DNA of 64,000 bases from Vibrio spartinae (GTDB lineage Bacteria; Pseudomonadota; Gammaproteobacteria; Enterobacterales; Vibrionaceae): assembly GCF_024347135.1 (NCBI RefSeq), contig NZ_AP024907.1, positions 3,835,001 through 3,899,000 on the forward strand, written 5' to 3'. Below, in pieces: positions 1 through 9,767 of the stretch. The notes under the pieces are model-generated. The model saw only the letters and a list, made by a program, of their open reading frames with translations. It had not been told where the DNA came from and searched no databases. Positions within the stretch are counted from its first letter, which is position 1; each line of letters starts with the position of its first letter. The position numbers and the translations under genes are program-made.

Positions 1-423
1 TAACTGATCCACCCGACCCTTCATATCTGCCACGGATCGCGGTTCAGAACCGTGCTCAGTCTGAATCGCCTGAATATTATGGCGTATATCCAAACGGGTC
101 GGTACACGGTTTCGTGCCATATATTCGATCACCAACGCATCCGGCTGAAAAGAATAGGTGATACCGAGTGAGAGGGTTTCTCCGAGCTGCACGTTACACC
201 ACTGCTCAATCCGGTTATCTTTGATCCGAAACCGCCAGTGAAAGTCATCGGTATTGACAACCTCATCATTGTTGATCAGCTCTAACTGACCACTAAAAAA
301 CAATTGACGACGGAAGAACAACTGAAATACCACCGGTGTATGTGACACAATTTCCAGTTGCCAGTGATCATGAAACAACTGTGCCCGATCCGACACCTGA
401 AATTCATCCGGGTCTATCTTCAC
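1..423 (-). CDS. Aldose-epimerase-like protein, N-terminal 141 residues (cut by window edge)
   Basis: This is the last visible gene of the leftward arabinose operon; its 3' end lies beyond the left edge. A GTG start at 421-423 is chosen because AAGGAG lies 5 bases upstream and the only nearby ATG is followed at once by a stop. The visible part is rich in beta-strand and contains a run like the mutarotase core: a long-strand segment ending TYSFQPDALVIEY, followed by NRVPTRLDIRHN, which resembles the 'T-P-vNLtNHsYFN' region of aldose 1-epimerases but with altered key residues. It would be a cytoplasmic sugar mutarotase or related carbohydrate-binding enzyme acting on arabinose. The place after araA supports a sugar role, but the family call is tentative because the catalytic half is not visible. 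Confidence 0.45.
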   Translation of the reverse strand, partial: MKIDPDEFQVSDRAQLFHDHWQLEIVSHTPVVFQLFFRRQLFFSGQLELINNDEVVNTDDFHWRFRIKDNRIEQWCNVQLGETLSLGITYSFQPDALVIEYMARNRVPTRLDIRHNIQAIQTEHGSEPRSVADMKGRVDQL

Positions 424-438
424 ATTGGCTCCTTATGA

Positions 439-460
439 GGTGCCTGCCAGAGCAGGCACC
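439..460 (-). other. Intercistronic stem-loop after araA
   Basis: A perfect 9-bp inverted repeat (GGTGCCTGC, 4-base loop, GCAGGCACC) sits between the araA stop and the ribosome-binding site of the next gene. It has no following T-run, so it is more likely an mRNA processing or stabilising element, or a weak attenuator, than a full terminator. Confidence 0.5.
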
Positions 461-468
461 ATCCGATG

Positions 469-1971
469 TTATATCTGACCATTCAGCCGATAGTACAAAC
501 TGTTATGTTTCAAATCCTGTTTATACTGACGTAAATGAGTCTGCTGATCGATCAGCGCCATTTCAATGCCTGCAATCTCAGCATAATCTGTAAGCATATC
601 GACAGAAACTGACTGACTATAGACTGTATGGTGAGCACCACCGCCATAAATCCAAGCGCTTGCAGCGACTTCAAGACTTGGGTGCGGTTCCCACAGTGCA
701 TGAGCAACCGGTAGATTCGGTAAACCCTGAGGCGGCGTGACTGCATCAACGGTATTCACCAGCATCCGGAAACGATCCCCTAAATCAATCACCGAAACAT
801 TCAGCGCCGGGCCAGGCTTACCGGTGAAAATCATCCGTGCAATCGGACAGTCACAACCGATCGTATGCCGATGAATTTCAATTTTCGGCCGTGCAGCGGC
901 AATCGACGGACACACTTCCAGCATATGGGCACCAAGCACCTGACTACGCTCACTAAAGTTATAAGTGTAATCTTCCATGAAGGACGTTCCACCGGGCTTG
1001 CCTTGTCCCATGACTTTCATCATCCGGACCATTGCTGCGGTTTTCCAGTCGCCCTCACCGCCATAACCGTACCCTTTTTCCATCAAGCGTTGTGTTGCTA
1101 ATCCGGGCAGGTTCGTCAAGCCGGTCAGGTTCTCAAATGTATTGGCAAATGCACGCGCACCGTGCTCAATCAAAAACTGCTCCATTCCCAATTCAAGGCG
1201 GGCTTCCTGTTGGAGGATTGCCAGTGAATCCCGATCATTGAGCAAGCCGGGGGCAATCTCATAGCTTGAGGCATATTCATCAATCAGCGCAGCCACGTCG
1301 TTATCAGCGACTGCATTGACGCGCTCGCTCAATTCACCCAAACCATAGGCGTGAACTTCATAACCGAATTGAATTTGTGCTGAGACTTTATTCCCTTCCG
1401 TCACAGCGACTTGGCGCATGTTGTCACCAAACCGGGCCACTTTGAGTTGCTGTGCTTCAGCAATCCCGACCGCTGCGCGACACCAATCATCAATCTGACG
1501 ATGCACCGCAACATTTTCCCAATGCCCGGTAACCACTTTCCGGTTGAGATTCAATCGTGTGCCGATGAAACCAAACTCCCGACAACCATGTGCACTCTGA
1601 TTGAGGTTCATAAAGTCCATATCAATCTCTTGCCACGGTAGTTCGGCATTAAACTGCGTGTGTAAATGTAAGAACGGCTTGTTGAGCTGACTCAGACCGG
1701 CAATCCACATTTTGGCGGGAGAGAACGTATGCATCCATAACACCAGTCCCACACAATCCGGATCATTATTTGCTCTGCGACACACTTCAAGAATTTCATC
1801 CGGCGTTTTCACCACTTCCTGCTCAACCACTGCAACAGAAATATCAGCAGCCGCATTCAGCCCGGCAACCATCTCATGGCTATCGGCAGCAACTCGCTGC
1901 AAGACCTTTGGTCCGTACAGATGCTGGGAACCCGTGACAAACCAGATCTGTTTCTTATCGAAAATTTTCAT
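469..1971 (-). CDS. araA: L-arabinose isomerase AraA
   Basis: Cytoplasmic metal-dependent isomerase converting L-arabinose to L-ribulose, the first step of arabinose breakdown. The 500-residue product matches the family length (E. coli AraA is also 500). It opens with the typical [11 protein letters not shown] segment and keeps the conserved metal-site regions, including [12 protein letters not shown] and the C-terminal HxxH-type segment around [18 protein letters not shown]. It follows araD with only 9 bases between the genes, so it is the third gene of the araB-araD-araA transcript. The order araB-araD-araA differs from the E. coli araBAD order. The identification is secure. Confidence 0.97.
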   Translation of the reverse strand: MKIFDKKQIWFVTGSQHLYGPKVLQRVAADSHEMVAGLNAAADISVAVVEQEVVKTPDEILEVCRRANNDPDCVGLVLWMHTFSPAKMWIAGLSQLNKPFLHLHTQFNAELPWQEIDMDFMNLNQSAHGCREFGFIGTRLNLNRKVVTGHWENVAVHRQIDDWCRAAVGIAEAQQLKVARFGDNMRQVAVTEGNKVSAQIQFGYEVHAYGLGELSERVNAVADNDVAALIDEYASSYEIAPGLLNDRDSLAILQQEARLELGMEQFLIEHGARAFANTFENLTGLTNLPGLATQRLMEKGYGYGGEGDWKTAAMVRMMKVMGQGKPGGTSFMEDYTYNFSERSQVLGAHMLEVCPSIAAARPKIEIHRHTIGCDCPIARMIFTGKPGPALNVSVIDLGDRFRMLVNTVDAVTPPQGLPNLPVAHALWEPHPSLEVAASAWIYGGGAHHTVYSQSVSVDMLTDYAEIAGIEMALIDQQTHLRQYKQDLKHNSLYYRLNGQI

Positions 1972-1980
1972 CGTGTATCC

Positions 1981-2742
1981 TTATTTTTCGTGATGTTCCT
2001 GCTGTCCGTAATAAGCATTCTTACCGTGTTTACGCAGGTAATGCTTATCCAGCAATGTTTGATTGATCGCCTCAACTCCGGCATTGATTTGCAGTGTTTT
2101 CAATGCCATCTCAGCCACTGTTTCGAGTACCACAGCATTGTGTACCGCCTGATCGGGCGTTTTACCCCAACTAAATGGGCCATGCTCTTTGATAATAATG
2201 CCCGGCACGGCAAGCGGCTCTTGCGTTCCTATCGTCTCAATAATCACTTTGCCGGTATTCAGTTCATAATCCTGTTGAATTTCAGCATCAGAGAGCGAGC
2301 GGGTGCACGGCACATGACCATAAAAATAATCCGCATGCGTTGTGCCTAAGGGGGGAATCGATTTCCCAGCCTGAGCCCAAGAGGTCGCATTCATCGAGTG
2401 GGTATGCACCACTCCCCCGATTTCAGGGTAGGTTCGATATAACTCCAGATGCGTTTCCGTATCTGAAGATGGATTCAAATCGCCTTCGACGCGCTGACCA
2501 GCCAGATTCACCACAACCATATTCGCAGGGGACAGATCTTCATAAGCGACCCCGCTCGGCTTAATCACCACCAAGCCGGATTCCCGGTCAACACCGGAGA
2601 CATTCCCCCATGTGAAGGTCACAAGATTATGCTTCTGCAAGTCCATGTTGGCTTTCCAGACCTGTTCCCGTAGCACATCCATCCGGGCTTTCCATGCCGC
2701 ATTGACCACAAAGTCCGGTGTGAAAGAAACATCTATGTTCAT
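1981..2742 (-). CDS. araD: L-ribulose-5-phosphate 4-epimerase AraD
   Basis: Zinc-dependent aldolase-fold enzyme interconverting L-ribulose 5-phosphate and D-xylulose 5-phosphate, which then enters the pentose phosphate pathway. Zinc-ligand histidines are visible in the VVHTHS motif and again in KEHGPFSWG. The [12 protein letters not shown] segment is diagnostic of the family. At 253 residues it is about 20 longer than E. coli AraD: homology to known proteins begins near residue 20. The upstream ATG is nevertheless preferred, because it has an AGGAGG site and overlaps the araB stop (ATGA), indicating translational coupling. An internal start at MDVLREQ is the alternative. Confidence 0.95.
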   Translation of the reverse strand: MNIDVSFTPDFVVNAAWKARMDVLREQVWKANMDLQKHNLVTFTWGNVSGVDRESGLVVIKPSGVAYEDLSPANMVVVNLAGQRVEGDLNPSSDTETHLELYRTYPEIGGVVHTHSMNATSWAQAGKSIPPLGTTHADYFYGHVPCTRSLSDAEIQQDYELNTGKVIIETIGTQEPLAVPGIIIKEHGPFSWGKTPDQAVHNAVVLETVAEMALKTLQINAGVEAINQTLLDKHYLRKHGKNAYYGQQEHHEK

Positions 2743-4457
2743 GCATCCTCCTTTGATAACGATGATGTCGCATCATCTAAACGATCCTGAGATAACTGTT
2801 CGAGTGACTGACCTAAATGGCGATACATGTCGTAGCGCGTTGCCCGGATATTTGAGATAGCGGAGGTCGGTGTATAGGTTCGGCTAATCGGACTCGCCAT
2901 TTGTGTCTGAGCATCTTGCGTCGTCGGATAGACACCCGCAGCCACGGCTGCAAAAATTGCCGCACCCAGCGCACAACATTGTTCAGATTCAGCGACGACA
3001 ATTTCCCGACCAATCACATTGGCACAGGTCTGCATGACATAGGGGGATTTTTGCGAAATCCCACCAATGGCAATCAGTCGGTTCACATCCACGCCCTGAC
3101 TGACAAAGCAGTCCACAATCGCTTTCGCACCGTGTGCAGTGGCTTCAACCAGCCCGGCAAATAAATCGACAGCGGTCGAGCCAAGGTTCAGTTCTGCGAT
3201 CGCCCCTTTCAGCCGTTGATTGGCATTCGGTGTCCGACGGCCGTTATGCCAGTCCACAGCCAGCGCCTGATTACCGCCCTCTTCCAACATCGCGGCAGCC
3301 TCGGCTAATTGTGGAATGAGCGCGCTTTCAAACTCAGCCAGATCAAAATTGACATCGGGATGGTCATGCAGATATTGCTCAACCGGCCAGACCAACAACC
3401 GTTTATACCAAGCATAAATATCGCCGAACGCAGACTGCCCGGCTTCCAGTGCGGTCATATTCGGCAGTGCGCTGCCCAACACCTGACCACAGATGCCAGC
3501 AATTGCCTTATCCGCAACCTGCTGCGGATCGACCATCAAAATGTCGCAGGTCGACGTGCCAATCACTTTGACCAGATCATGAGCTCCGGCTCCGGCTCCG
3601 ACTGCTCCCATGTGACAATCAAATTCACCGACCGCAATCGCAATACCAGCGGGTAAACCAAGCTGAGCAGCCCATTCATCCGTCAGATGTCCAGCAACCT
3701 GATCCGCGGTATAAACCTCGTGATACATTCGATCCCGCAAACCGGCTAACGTCGGGGAAACTGCGGTCAGGAACGCTTCTGAAGGGAGTCCGTCCCATGA
3801 CTCATGCCACATCACTTTGTGCCCGGCGGCACAAACGCCCCGGCGCAACACATCCGGATGTTGGTGACCACTCAGTACCGCAGGCACCCAGTCACACAGC
3901 TCGACCCAGCTATAGGCGTGTTGTGCAACGGCTGCGTCTTGTTCACTGACCCAAGCCGCTTTCGCCCAGAACCATTCTGAAGAATAAATCCCGCCGACAT
4001 AGCGGGTATAATCAGGAAAGTCACTGCTGTGTGCCAGTTGGTTAATCCGTTCGGCCATGGGGACTGATGTATGATCCTTCCAGAGAATAAACATGGCGTT
4101 CGGGTTATCGGCAAACTCCGGTCGTAGTGCCAATATCTGTCCATCTGCATCAATCGGTGCCGGTGTTGAACCCGTTGAGTCCACCCCGATCCCGACGACC
4201 GATTGCGCGATGTCGGTGCTCACTTGAGCCACAGCATCTTGTATGGCTTGTGTCATTGACTCCAAATAGTCCTTTGGATGATGACGAAACTGCGATTGTG
4301 CCGGTTGGCAGTACTTGCCCTCTTTCCATCTGGGATACTCTGCAACCCCGGATGACAGCTCAGCACCGGTACGAGCATTGACCAATAAAGCCCGGACCGA
4401 ATCTGAACCGAAATCCAGACCAATCACATAAGGCTCACTCTTCTGCCTATTCTCCAT
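2739..4457 (-). CDS. araB: L-ribulokinase AraB
   Basis: FGGY-family sugar kinase that phosphorylates L-ribulose at the 5 position using ATP. The N-terminal phosphate-binding motif [15 protein letters not shown] and the C-terminal ATP-site stretch [15 protein letters not shown] are both present. The start is taken at MENRQKSE (572 residues, E. coli AraB 566), which has GGGGA a few bases upstream. In-frame starts up to 36 bases further upstream exist (for example MGIVMEN) but have weaker ribosome sites. It is the first gene of the leftward arabinose operon, and its stop overlaps the araD start by the ATGA arrangement. Expression is probably AraC-dependent from the promoter region to the right. 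Confidence 0.96.
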   Translation of the reverse strand: MENRQKSEPYVIGLDFGSDSVRALLVNARTGAELSSGVAEYPRWKEGKYCQPAQSQFRHHPKDYLESMTQAIQDAVAQVSTDIAQSVVGIGVDSTGSTPAPIDADGQILALRPEFADNPNAMFILWKDHTSVPMAERINQLAHSSDFPDYTRYVGGIYSSEWFWAKAAWVSEQDAAVAQHAYSWVELCDWVPAVLSGHQHPDVLRRGVCAAGHKVMWHESWDGLPSEAFLTAVSPTLAGLRDRMYHEVYTADQVAGHLTDEWAAQLGLPAGIAIAVGEFDCHMGAVGAGAGAHDLVKVIGTSTCDILMVDPQQVADKAIAGICGQVLGSALPNMTALEAGQSAFGDIYAWYKRLLVWPVEQYLHDHPDVNFDLAEFESALIPQLAEAAAMLEEGGNQALAVDWHNGRRTPNANQRLKGAIAELNLGSTAVDLFAGLVEATAHGAKAIVDCFVSQGVDVNRLIAIGGISQKSPYVMQTCANVIGREIVVAESEQCCALGAAIFAAVAAGVYPTTQDAQTQMASPISRTYTPTSAISNIRATRYDMYRHLGQSLEQLSQDRLDDATSSLSKEDA

Positions 4458-4619
4458 AACTATCCCCATATTCAAGTCACTTGCACCATGCAACGCTTAT
4501 CACTATCGACAAACGACTGGCATCAACAAGTCATCATCACGAACCGTTCATCACCACGGATAAATCGTCGCCATCATGAGACGGTATCGCAAACTCACAG
4601 CTAATATTCACTGTTGTCA

Positions 4620-4648
4620 GTTATAGCGGTGTAACGAAGAAGGGAACA
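4620..4648 (-). promoter_or_regulatory. Candidate araBDA promoter
   Basis: On the minus strand a TATAAC -10 element (4620-4625) lies 17 bases from a poor -35, TGTTCC (4643-4648), which overlaps the proximal AraC-like half-site by two bases. A weak -35 touched by the activator site is the arrangement of the E. coli araBAD promoter. The positions of the elements are direct observations; activity is inferred. Confidence 0.45.
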
Positions 4649-4684
4649 TGAACGCCACAGCTAAAAATATGGATAAAAACGTTA
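4647..4684 (-). promoter_or_regulatory. Tandem AraC half-sites (araI1-I2-like) for araBDA
   Basis: Read on the minus strand, TAAC-N7-TCCATA (4668-4684) is followed exactly 21 bases later by TAGC-N7-TTCATG (4647-4663). E. coli araI1 and araI2 have the same TAGC-N7-TCCATA form, the same direct-repeat orientation and 21-bp spacing, so binding of an AraC dimer next to the araB promoter is a strong inference. Confidence 0.7.
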
Positions 4685-4817
4685 CGACTGTTTTTTTGAG
4701 GTTTCGCTTAAAAAATATGCTTATTGAGGATTTATCGCGAGATGAGTCATAAAAAGTTATGCACGTAAGGATAAAAGGCTATTTAAATCGTAGATAATAT
4801 TATTTTGAGAGCTGAGT

Positions 4818-4855
4818 CATGTTGTCTCACGCTATATGCATGGACAAAACCGCTA
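4818..4855 (-). promoter_or_regulatory. Second tandem pair of AraC half-sites
   Basis: On the minus strand TAGC-N7-TCCATG (4839-4855) is followed 21 bases later by TAGC-N7-AACATG (4818-4834). The pair points away from araF and sits upstream of the CRP-like site of that gene. It could activate araFGH from a distance, or act as the remote partner for AraC looping to the araB-proximal pair about 171 bp away. Confidence 0.6.
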
Positions 4856-4866
4856 CCTTTCATTGC

Positions 4867-4882
4867 TGTGATTTTCATCACT
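4867..4882 (+). promoter_or_regulatory. CRP-like site upstream of araFGH
   Basis: TGTGA-N6-TCACT matches the CRP consensus TGTGA-N6-TCACA at nine of ten core positions. Its centre lies about 40 bases upstream of the start point expected from the AT-rich -10 candidate at 4901-4908 (TATAAATA), which fits class II activation of the araF promoter under glucose limitation. Confidence 0.65.
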
Positions 4883-4954
4883 TCAATCCGAAGCTGCTTA
4901 TATAAATAATGTGCCCGAAACACCCCTACAACAACCAGTGGATGGAATAGCAAA

Positions 4955-5959
4955 ATGAAGACGATAAGAAAAAAACTCGCTGTCGCCGCTTTAGCAGGGA
5001 CTGCACTACTCAGTGCCTCTGCTCATGCTTTCTTTGGTAACGATGATGACACGCTCAAACTCGGTTATCTGGTAAAACAACCAGAAGAACCTTGGTTCCA
5101 GACTGAATGGAATTTTGCGGAAAAAGCCGGCAAAGAGTATGGCTTCGACGTGATTAAGATGGCCGTCCCCGATGGAGAGAAAACCCTCAATGCGATCGAT
5201 ACCCTTGCGGCGAGCGGTGCCAAAGGTTTTGTCATTTGTACCCCTGACCCTAAACTCGGGCCAGCCATTATGGCAAAAGCCAAGAGTTATGATCTCAAAG
5301 TCATCACGGTTGACGATCAGTTCCTCAATGCCAAAGGCAAACCGATGACCGATGTCCCATTGGTGATGATGGCCGCCAGTCAAATCGGTCAACGTCAGGG
5401 AAAAGAGCTGTATAAAGAAATGACCAAACGCGGATGGAACCCGGCTAACAGTGCCGTTATGGCAATTACCGCAGATGAACTCGATACCGCTCGTCGTCGG
5501 GTCGATGGTTCCATCTTGGCACTGAAAGAAGCAGGCTTCCCAGCAGATCAAATCTATCGCGTACCAACCAAAACCAACGACATTCCCGGTGCACTGGATG
5601 CCGCCAACTCGCTGTTGGTGCAATATCCGAATGTCAAACACTGGCTGGTGGTCGGCATGAATGACAACACCGTGTTGGGTGGCGTTCGGGCAACTGAAGG
5701 TCAGGGTTTTGATGCGAAAAACGTGATTGGTATTGGTATCAATGGTGTGGATGCCGTCAACGAGCTGGCAAAATCCAAACCAACCGGGTTCTACGGATCG
5801 TTACTCCCGAGTCCGGACGTGCACGGCTTTAAGAGTATCGAATCGCTATATAAATGGGTTGAAGATGGTGTCGAACCGAAGAAATTCGTTGAAGTCACTG
5901 ATGTTGTTCTGATTACCCGCGAGAACTACAAAGCAGAACTGAAGAAAAAAGGACTGTAA
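4955..5959 (+). CDS. araF: L-arabinose periplasmic binding protein AraF
   Basis: Periplasmic substrate-binding protein that captures L-arabinose and delivers it to the AraGH membrane complex. A clear signal peptide (lysine-rich n-region, hydrophobic core, SAHA cleavage near residue 25) precedes a mature type I periplasmic-binding fold. Segments typical of the family are seen: LGYLVKQPEEPWFQTEW at the N-terminus, KVITVDDQFL in the middle and VGMNDNTVLGGVRA in the C-terminal lobe. The 334-residue length is close to E. coli AraF (329). It is the first gene of the araFGH operon, 54 bases before araG, with a CRP-like site upstream. Confidence 0.96.
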   Translation: MKTIRKKLAVAALAGTALLSASAHAFFGNDDDTLKLGYLVKQPEEPWFQTEWNFAEKAGKEYGFDVIKMAVPDGEKTLNAIDTLAASGAKGFVICTPDPKLGPAIMAKAKSYDLKVITVDDQFLNAKGKPMTDVPLVMMAASQIGQRQGKELYKEMTKRGWNPANSAVMAITADELDTARRRVDGSILALKEAGFPADQIYRVPTKTNDIPGALDAANSLLVQYPNVKHWLVVGMNDNTVLGGVRATEGQGFDAKNVIGIGINGVDAVNELAKSKPTGFYGSLLPSPDVHGFKSIESLYKWVEDGVEPKKFVEVTDVVLITRENYKAELKKKGL

Positions 5960-6013
5960 TCCCCGGTCGGTGGCACCGTGTTGTGCCACCTTCTGAACCC
6001 ACAGGAGGCCACT

Positions 6014-7531
6014 ATGGCAGCATTGCCCTCTTCTTTAGAGTTTAGTCAGATTTCTAAGCACTTTCCGGGCGTAAAAGCGCTCTCGAATATTAGTTTTCGT
6101 GCCCAAAGCAACAGCGTTCATGCGCTGATGGGAGAAAATGGTGCCGGGAAATCGACCTTGCTGAAAATTCTCAGCGGGCTCTATCAACCTACAGAAGGAC
6201 AATTGATCATTGATGGTCAGTCCGCTGTATTTTCCTCAACCGTTGATGCACTCAATCACGGTATTGCGATTATTTATCAGGAGCTGAATCTGGTTCCGGA
6301 ACTCAGTGTTGCTGAAAATATTTATCTGGGCCAGTTACCGACGAAAAATGGATCGGTTGATCGGGAAACCCTTCACCGTAATGCACGAGAACAGTTAATC
6401 CGACTCGGGGAAGATTTTGACCCCTCCCGTCCACTGAAAGAATTCTCGATTGGTCAGTGGCAAATGGTTGAAATTGCGAAAGCCCTCAGCCGCAATGCAC
6501 GCATCATTGCCTTTGACGAACCGACCAGTAGTTTGTCACAACGGGAAATCCAGAATTTATTTAAAGTCATTCGTGAATTGCGTGATGACGGCAAAATCAT
6601 TCTTTATGTGTCACACCGAATGGAAGAAATCTTCGAGCTGTGTGATGCCATTACAATTTTCAAAGACGGTACCCACGTCCAGACTTTCGATACATTGACC
6701 GATCTCACCAATGACCGACTCGTCGAACTGATGGTCGGGCGAGAAATCAATGATATCTATCATTACCGCAACCGCGAGCACGGTGAAAGCGGACTTAAAA
6801 TTGACGAGCTGATGGGGCCGGGGCTTACCCAGCCAGTTTCTCTCGACATTCGTCGCGGAGAGATTCTCGGACTCTTCGGCTTGGTTGGTGCCGGTCGGAC
6901 GGAACTGACACGGCTGATTTTCGGGGCAGATAAAGCGACTGCCGGCACACTCACCATCCAAGGTGAAACCGTCCGGATTAACTCCCCCAGTGAAGCAATT
7001 CGGGCCGGTGTAACCCTCTGCCCGGAAGATCGTAAAGCTGATGGTATCGTGCCGATTCTTTCAGTCCGGGAAAACACCAATATCAGTGCCCGGCCAGACT
7101 TTCTCAAGCCCGGCGGATGCATTGATTTTAGCTGGGAAGAGAAAAATGCCCAGTTACAGTGCGAAGCACTAAACGTGAAAGCCGCCTCCCTTGACCAACT
7201 TATCGGTGAGCTCTCAGGCGGCAACCAGCAAAAAGTGATTCTTGCCCGTTGGCTTTCAACGGACATGAAAGTCATCCTACTCGACGAACCGACCCGGGGA
7301 ATCGATGTCGGTGCAAAATCTGAAATTTATGAATTGATCTTCAAATTGGCAGAGAACGGTGTCGCGGTACTCGTGGTATCCAGTGACCTGCCAGAAGTGT
7401 TGGGGATCTCCGATCGATTACTGGTCATGAAAGACGGTGCGATCTCCGGAGAACTACAACGTGAACAGTTTGATGAACAAACCGCATTACGTCTGGCGAT
7501 GTTGGGTACAACCAACCCTGTCGCAGCATAG
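6014..7531 (+). CDS. araG: L-arabinose ABC transporter ATP-binding protein AraG
   Basis: Cytoplasmic ATPase with two fused nucleotide-binding domains, powering arabinose import. Domain 1 has Walker [10 protein letters not shown] and Walker [11 protein letters not shown]; its signature is the shortened FSIGQWQ. Domain 2 has the typically degenerate Walker A region [10 protein letters not shown], the signature LSGGNQQK and Walker [13 protein letters not shown]. This is the sugar-ABC (Mgl/Ara/Rbs) pattern. The start at MAALPSS gives 505 residues (E. coli 504) and has an AGGAGG site 5 bases upstream; a longer reading frame begins 36 bases earlier but has no ribosome site. It lies between araF and araH. 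Confidence 0.96.
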   Translation: MAALPSSLEFSQISKHFPGVKALSNISFRAQSNSVHALMGENGAGKSTLLKILSGLYQPTEGQLIIDGQSAVFSSTVDALNHGIAIIYQELNLVPELSVAENIYLGQLPTKNGSVDRETLHRNAREQLIRLGEDFDPSRPLKEFSIGQWQMVEIAKALSRNARIIAFDEPTSSLSQREIQNLFKVIRELRDDGKIILYVSHRMEEIFELCDAITIFKDGTHVQTFDTLTDLTNDRLVELMVGREINDIYHYRNREHGESGLKIDELMGPGLTQPVSLDIRRGEILGLFGLVGAGRTELTRLIFGADKATAGTLTIQGETVRINSPSEAIRAGVTLCPEDRKADGIVPILSVRENTNISARPDFLKPGGCIDFSWEEKNAQLQCEALNVKAASLDQLIGELSGGNQQKVILARWLSTDMKVILLDEPTRGIDVGAKSEIYELIFKLAENGVAVLVVSSDLPEVLGISDRLLVMKDGAISGELQREQFDEQTALRLAMLGTTNPVAA

Positions 7532-7543
7532 AGGAAATCAGTA

Positions 7544-8533
7544 ATGGCCATTACAACCACCAAACCGAATACCAATGAGACGAAGAAACCGGGCCTCGAT
7601 TTCTCCCACATCTGGGACAAATTCGGGATGCTCATTGTATTTGCAGGGCTATTTCTGCTCTGCGCCTTTTTTGTGCCCTATTTCGCCACCTTTATCAATA
7701 TGAAAGGATTGGGACTGGCGATCTCCATGAGCGGCATGGTCGCTTGTGCCATGTTATTCTGCCTTGCCTGTGGTGACCTTGACCTCTCGGTTGCCTCAGT
7801 CATTGCCTGCTCCGGCGTCGTTACCGCTGTCGCAATCAATGCCACCAGTAGTGTCACTCTCGGCATCATTGCCGGATTACTCTCTGGGGTCTTTTTTGGT
7901 CTGATCAATGGTTTCGTCATCGCCAAACTACAGGTCAATGCCCTGATCACCACACTGGCGACTATGCAGATCGCGCGCGGACTGGGTTACATTATCTCTG
8001 ACGGGAAAGCGGTCGGTATTACCGAAGAAAACTTTTTCGCACTGGGTAACTCTTCAGTGCTGGGCATTCCGACACCGGTCTGGCTGACAATTATCACATT
8101 TATTGTCTTTGCATTCCTGCTCAACCGGACGGTTTACGGCCGCAATACGCTCGCCATCGGAGGCAACGAAGAAGCCGCACGATTAGCTGGGGTGAATGTA
8201 GTAAAAACCAAACTCATCATCTTCACCGTATCGGGATTTATCTCCGCGCTGGCCGGTGTGATTCTCGCAGCACGGATGACCAGTGGACAGCCGATGACCT
8301 CTGTCGGTTTCGAACTGGTCGTTATCTCCGCCTGTGTATTGGGTGGCGTGTCACTGAAAGGCGGGATCGGAAAAGTATCCTACGTGATTGCAGGGGTGCT
8401 GATTCTGGGCACCGTCGAGAATGCGATGAACCTACTGAATATGTCTCCGTTCGCACAATATGTGGTTCGCGGTTCGATTCTGTTAGCAGCCGTCATTTTT
8501 GACCGCTACAAACAGAAATCCAGAAAGGTTTAA
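7544..8533 (+). CDS. araH: L-arabinose ABC transporter permease AraH
   Basis: Inner-membrane permease forming the arabinose channel, probably as a dimer with AraG on the cytoplasmic side. The 329-residue protein is strongly hydrophobic with about eight to ten membrane segments. The family marker EEAARLAGVNV (the cytoplasmic coupling loop contacting the ATPase) is present in the form GGNEEAARLAGVNVVKTK. It starts 12 bases after araG with a GAGGAAA ribosome site. A hairpin terminator follows about 45 bases after the stop, closing the araFGH operon. Confidence 0.95.
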   Translation: MAITTTKPNTNETKKPGLDFSHIWDKFGMLIVFAGLFLLCAFFVPYFATFINMKGLGLAISMSGMVACAMLFCLACGDLDLSVASVIACSGVVTAVAINATSSVTLGIIAGLLSGVFFGLINGFVIAKLQVNALITTLATMQIARGLGYIISDGKAVGITEENFFALGNSSVLGIPTPVWLTIITFIVFAFLLNRTVYGRNTLAIGGNEEAARLAGVNVVKTKLIIFTVSGFISALAGVILAARMTSGQPMTSVGFELVVISACVLGGVSLKGGIGKVSYVIAGVLILGTVENAMNLLNMSPFAQYVVRGSILLAAVIFDRYKQKSRKV

Positions 8534-8578
8534 GTTATCGGCGTTGTGATATTTAACAGCAGATAATGACTTCCCCCC

Positions 8579-8613
8579 AAAGCCCTCGGCAGATTTCCCT
8601 GTCCGGGGGCTTT
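8579..8613 (+). terminator. Terminator after araH
   Basis: An 11-bp stem (AAAGCCCTCGG with CCGGGGGCTTT, one G-T pair) and a 13-base loop begin 46 bases after the araH stop. The flanks are A-rich on the left and TTTGAATATTT on the right, so it may also stop transcripts from the leftward gene at 8669. Confidence 0.75.
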
Positions 8614-8668
8614 GAATATTTAAGGCACTTCTGCGCATTATCAGGGAGAAAAACTCAGGAGGCCGGAT

Positions 8669-9154
8669 TTATTTGTTTTTCCAGTCGGTACTGATTGGAT
8701 TGGATACCGTGTTTTTTTCCAAAGTGTAAGTACCATTTTGCTGTGCGATCGCTTCCCCGGTATCGACAATTGCATTCTGGATAAATATGTTTTTAGCATT
8801 ATCGCCCCGAACGAAAGTCAGCTGATGATATGCGGTTTTATTTCCCCAGTCTGGAGAGGGCAAGGATATAAATCTAACCGTATAGGTTTCATCACTAAAA
8901 TCCCCTTGCATAACATAAACACCGTAATGGTTTTCGCCTTGAGAAATGATTTTATACGTCCCGTTGTTATAGTAATAAACCTCTGCATCGGGAAACGGTT
9001 TCTTACTGTACATTTTCCGGTAGTGAAGCACTTGTTTATAGGTTGGCTCACCAAAGTTTACGGTTAACGCCTTCCCATCATTAGATGTGGTTAACCCTTC
9101 TGCATACGCCGTACAACCTAGCATTAACAAACCCGCTGTTGAGAGTATTTTCAC
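8669..9154 (-). CDS. Secreted protein of unknown function
   Basis: I do not recognise this 161-residue protein. It starts with a signal peptide (MKILSTAGLLMLGC, then TAYA before a likely cleavage near residue 18). The cysteine gives a poor lipobox (MLGC), so ordinary signal peptidase I cleavage after AYA is favoured. The mature part is polar and tyrosine-rich with alternating strands (EVYYYNNGTYKI, NHYGVYVMQGDF, TYTVRFISL), suggesting a small periplasmic or exported beta-rich protein. It stands alone between the araH terminator and the accessory patch to the right, so context gives no function. Confidence 0.6.
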   Translation of the reverse strand: MKILSTAGLLMLGCTAYAEGLTTSNDGKALTVNFGEPTYKQVLHYRKMYSKKPFPDAEVYYYNNGTYKIISQGENHYGVYVMQGDFSDETYTVRFISLPSPDWGNKTAYHQLTFVRGDNAKNIFIQNAIVDTGEAIAQQNGTYTLEKNTVSNPISTDWKNK

Positions 9155-9340
9155 TGGGGGATTCCTTCAGTTGATTGAATAAATTTCTGCTTTCAAATGT
9201 TTTTATGATGATGGTTGCACAATTGTTTCATTACTTGATTATTTCGGTCAAGTTAAACCGAACTTATTTCAATCATTTCCTCAGAGACAGTTCATTATTA
9301 CGTACCCGCCCTCTTTTGACATTCGCGCAAAACTTTCCCA

Positions 9341-9568
9341 ATCACCGGTAGCCGGGCTTTGGTGACCAAAGATGTCGACCCCTACACCATTGTTGGCGGT
9401 AATCCCGCAAAAGCGATAAGAAAACGCTTTTCAGAACCGGAAATTGCAATGTTGTTGGAGATGCAATGGTGGGATTGGCCGTTGGAACAGATTAAACAAG
9501 CAATGCCGTTGTTGTGTTCGTCTGATATTGCCGGTCTTTTCCAGCAGTGGCAGCGCTCAAAAGCCTGA
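9341..9568 (+). pseudogene. 3' remnant of a CatB-type hexapeptide acetyltransferase
   Basis: The reading frame encodes the C-terminal end of a xenobiotic (CatB-family) acetyltransferase: [19 protein letters not shown] is the last coil of the left-handed beta-helix, followed by the typical IRKRF helix and the WWDWP tail. Upstream of about 9341 the frame no longer looks like the family, and no start codon with a ribosome site exists. More than half of a roughly 210-residue enzyme is missing, including the catalytic histidine region. It is therefore a broken gene. CatB-like genes are frequent integron cassettes in Vibrio, which fits the rearranged look of this region. Confidence 0.75.
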
Positions 9569-9650
9569 TCAACCGCTGCCGTCTCCCCTTTCAAGAGACG
9601 GCTTATCGCCTTTATCAGGATCAGTTTCATGTTGTAACGCAGCGGTTGAT
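9568..9650. repeat. Nested inverted repeats after the catB remnant
   Basis: Two 12-bp arms (ATCAACCGCTGC at 9568-9579 and GCAGCGGTTGAT at 9639-9650) enclose an inner perfect 8-bp hairpin (GCCGTCTC at 9578-9585, GAGACGGC at 9595-9602). The outer arm begins in the stop codon. The inner hairpin could be a terminator, though no strong T-run follows. The whole could fold as one long structure, as recombination sites do, but no integron attC core was confidently recognised. Confidence 0.5.
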
Positions 9651-9655
9651 GCTGA

Positions 9656-9671
9656 AGCTTTAATTAAAGCT
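9656..9671. repeat. Perfect 16-bp palindrome
   Basis: AGCTTTAATTAAAGCT is fully self-complementary and lies 11 bases before the left 85-bp repeat, whose start carries the related string AGCTTTGAATTA. It may be a protein-binding site or part of the rearranged repeat boundary. Confidence 0.4.
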
Positions 9672-9682
9672 GAATAGCAAGC

Positions 9683-9767
9683 AGGTGTTAGAGCTTTGAA
9701 TTAAATCGAATTTTTATTAGCAACATGCACAAAGTCGGGGGCAATGGTGTTCTTTGTTAGCCCCTTC
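9683..9767 (+). repeat. 85-bp direct repeat, left copy
   Basis: This 85-base stretch recurs at 11872-11956 with 77 identical positions and no gaps. It begins AGGTGTTA and ends GTTAGCCCCTTC. The two copies bracket the HEPN fragment and the Hcp-effector-immunity genes, so the interval looks like an exchangeable unit. Confidence 0.8.

Larger units (their letters stand above)
4458..4954. promoter_or_regulatory. Divergent arabinose regulatory region between araB and araF
   Basis: A gene-free stretch of 497 bases separates the leftward catabolic operon from the rightward transport operon. It contains two tandem pairs of AraC-like half-sites, one CRP-like site and candidate promoters for both directions, listed separately. 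No coding sequence is supported here. About 150 bases of it (4458-4612) would be the long 5' leader of the araB transcript. Confidence 0.75.

Noticed and set aside
5006..5641. 211-codon frame antisense to araF
   Set aside because: It lies wholly opposite a secure gene and has no family resemblance; long antisense frames are expected by chance here.
9683..9767. Integron attC site
   Set aside because: GTTAGCCCCTTC resembles the end of Vibrio cassette repeats, but the matching inverted core (RYYYAAC-type) was not found in the repeat, so it is called only a direct repeat.
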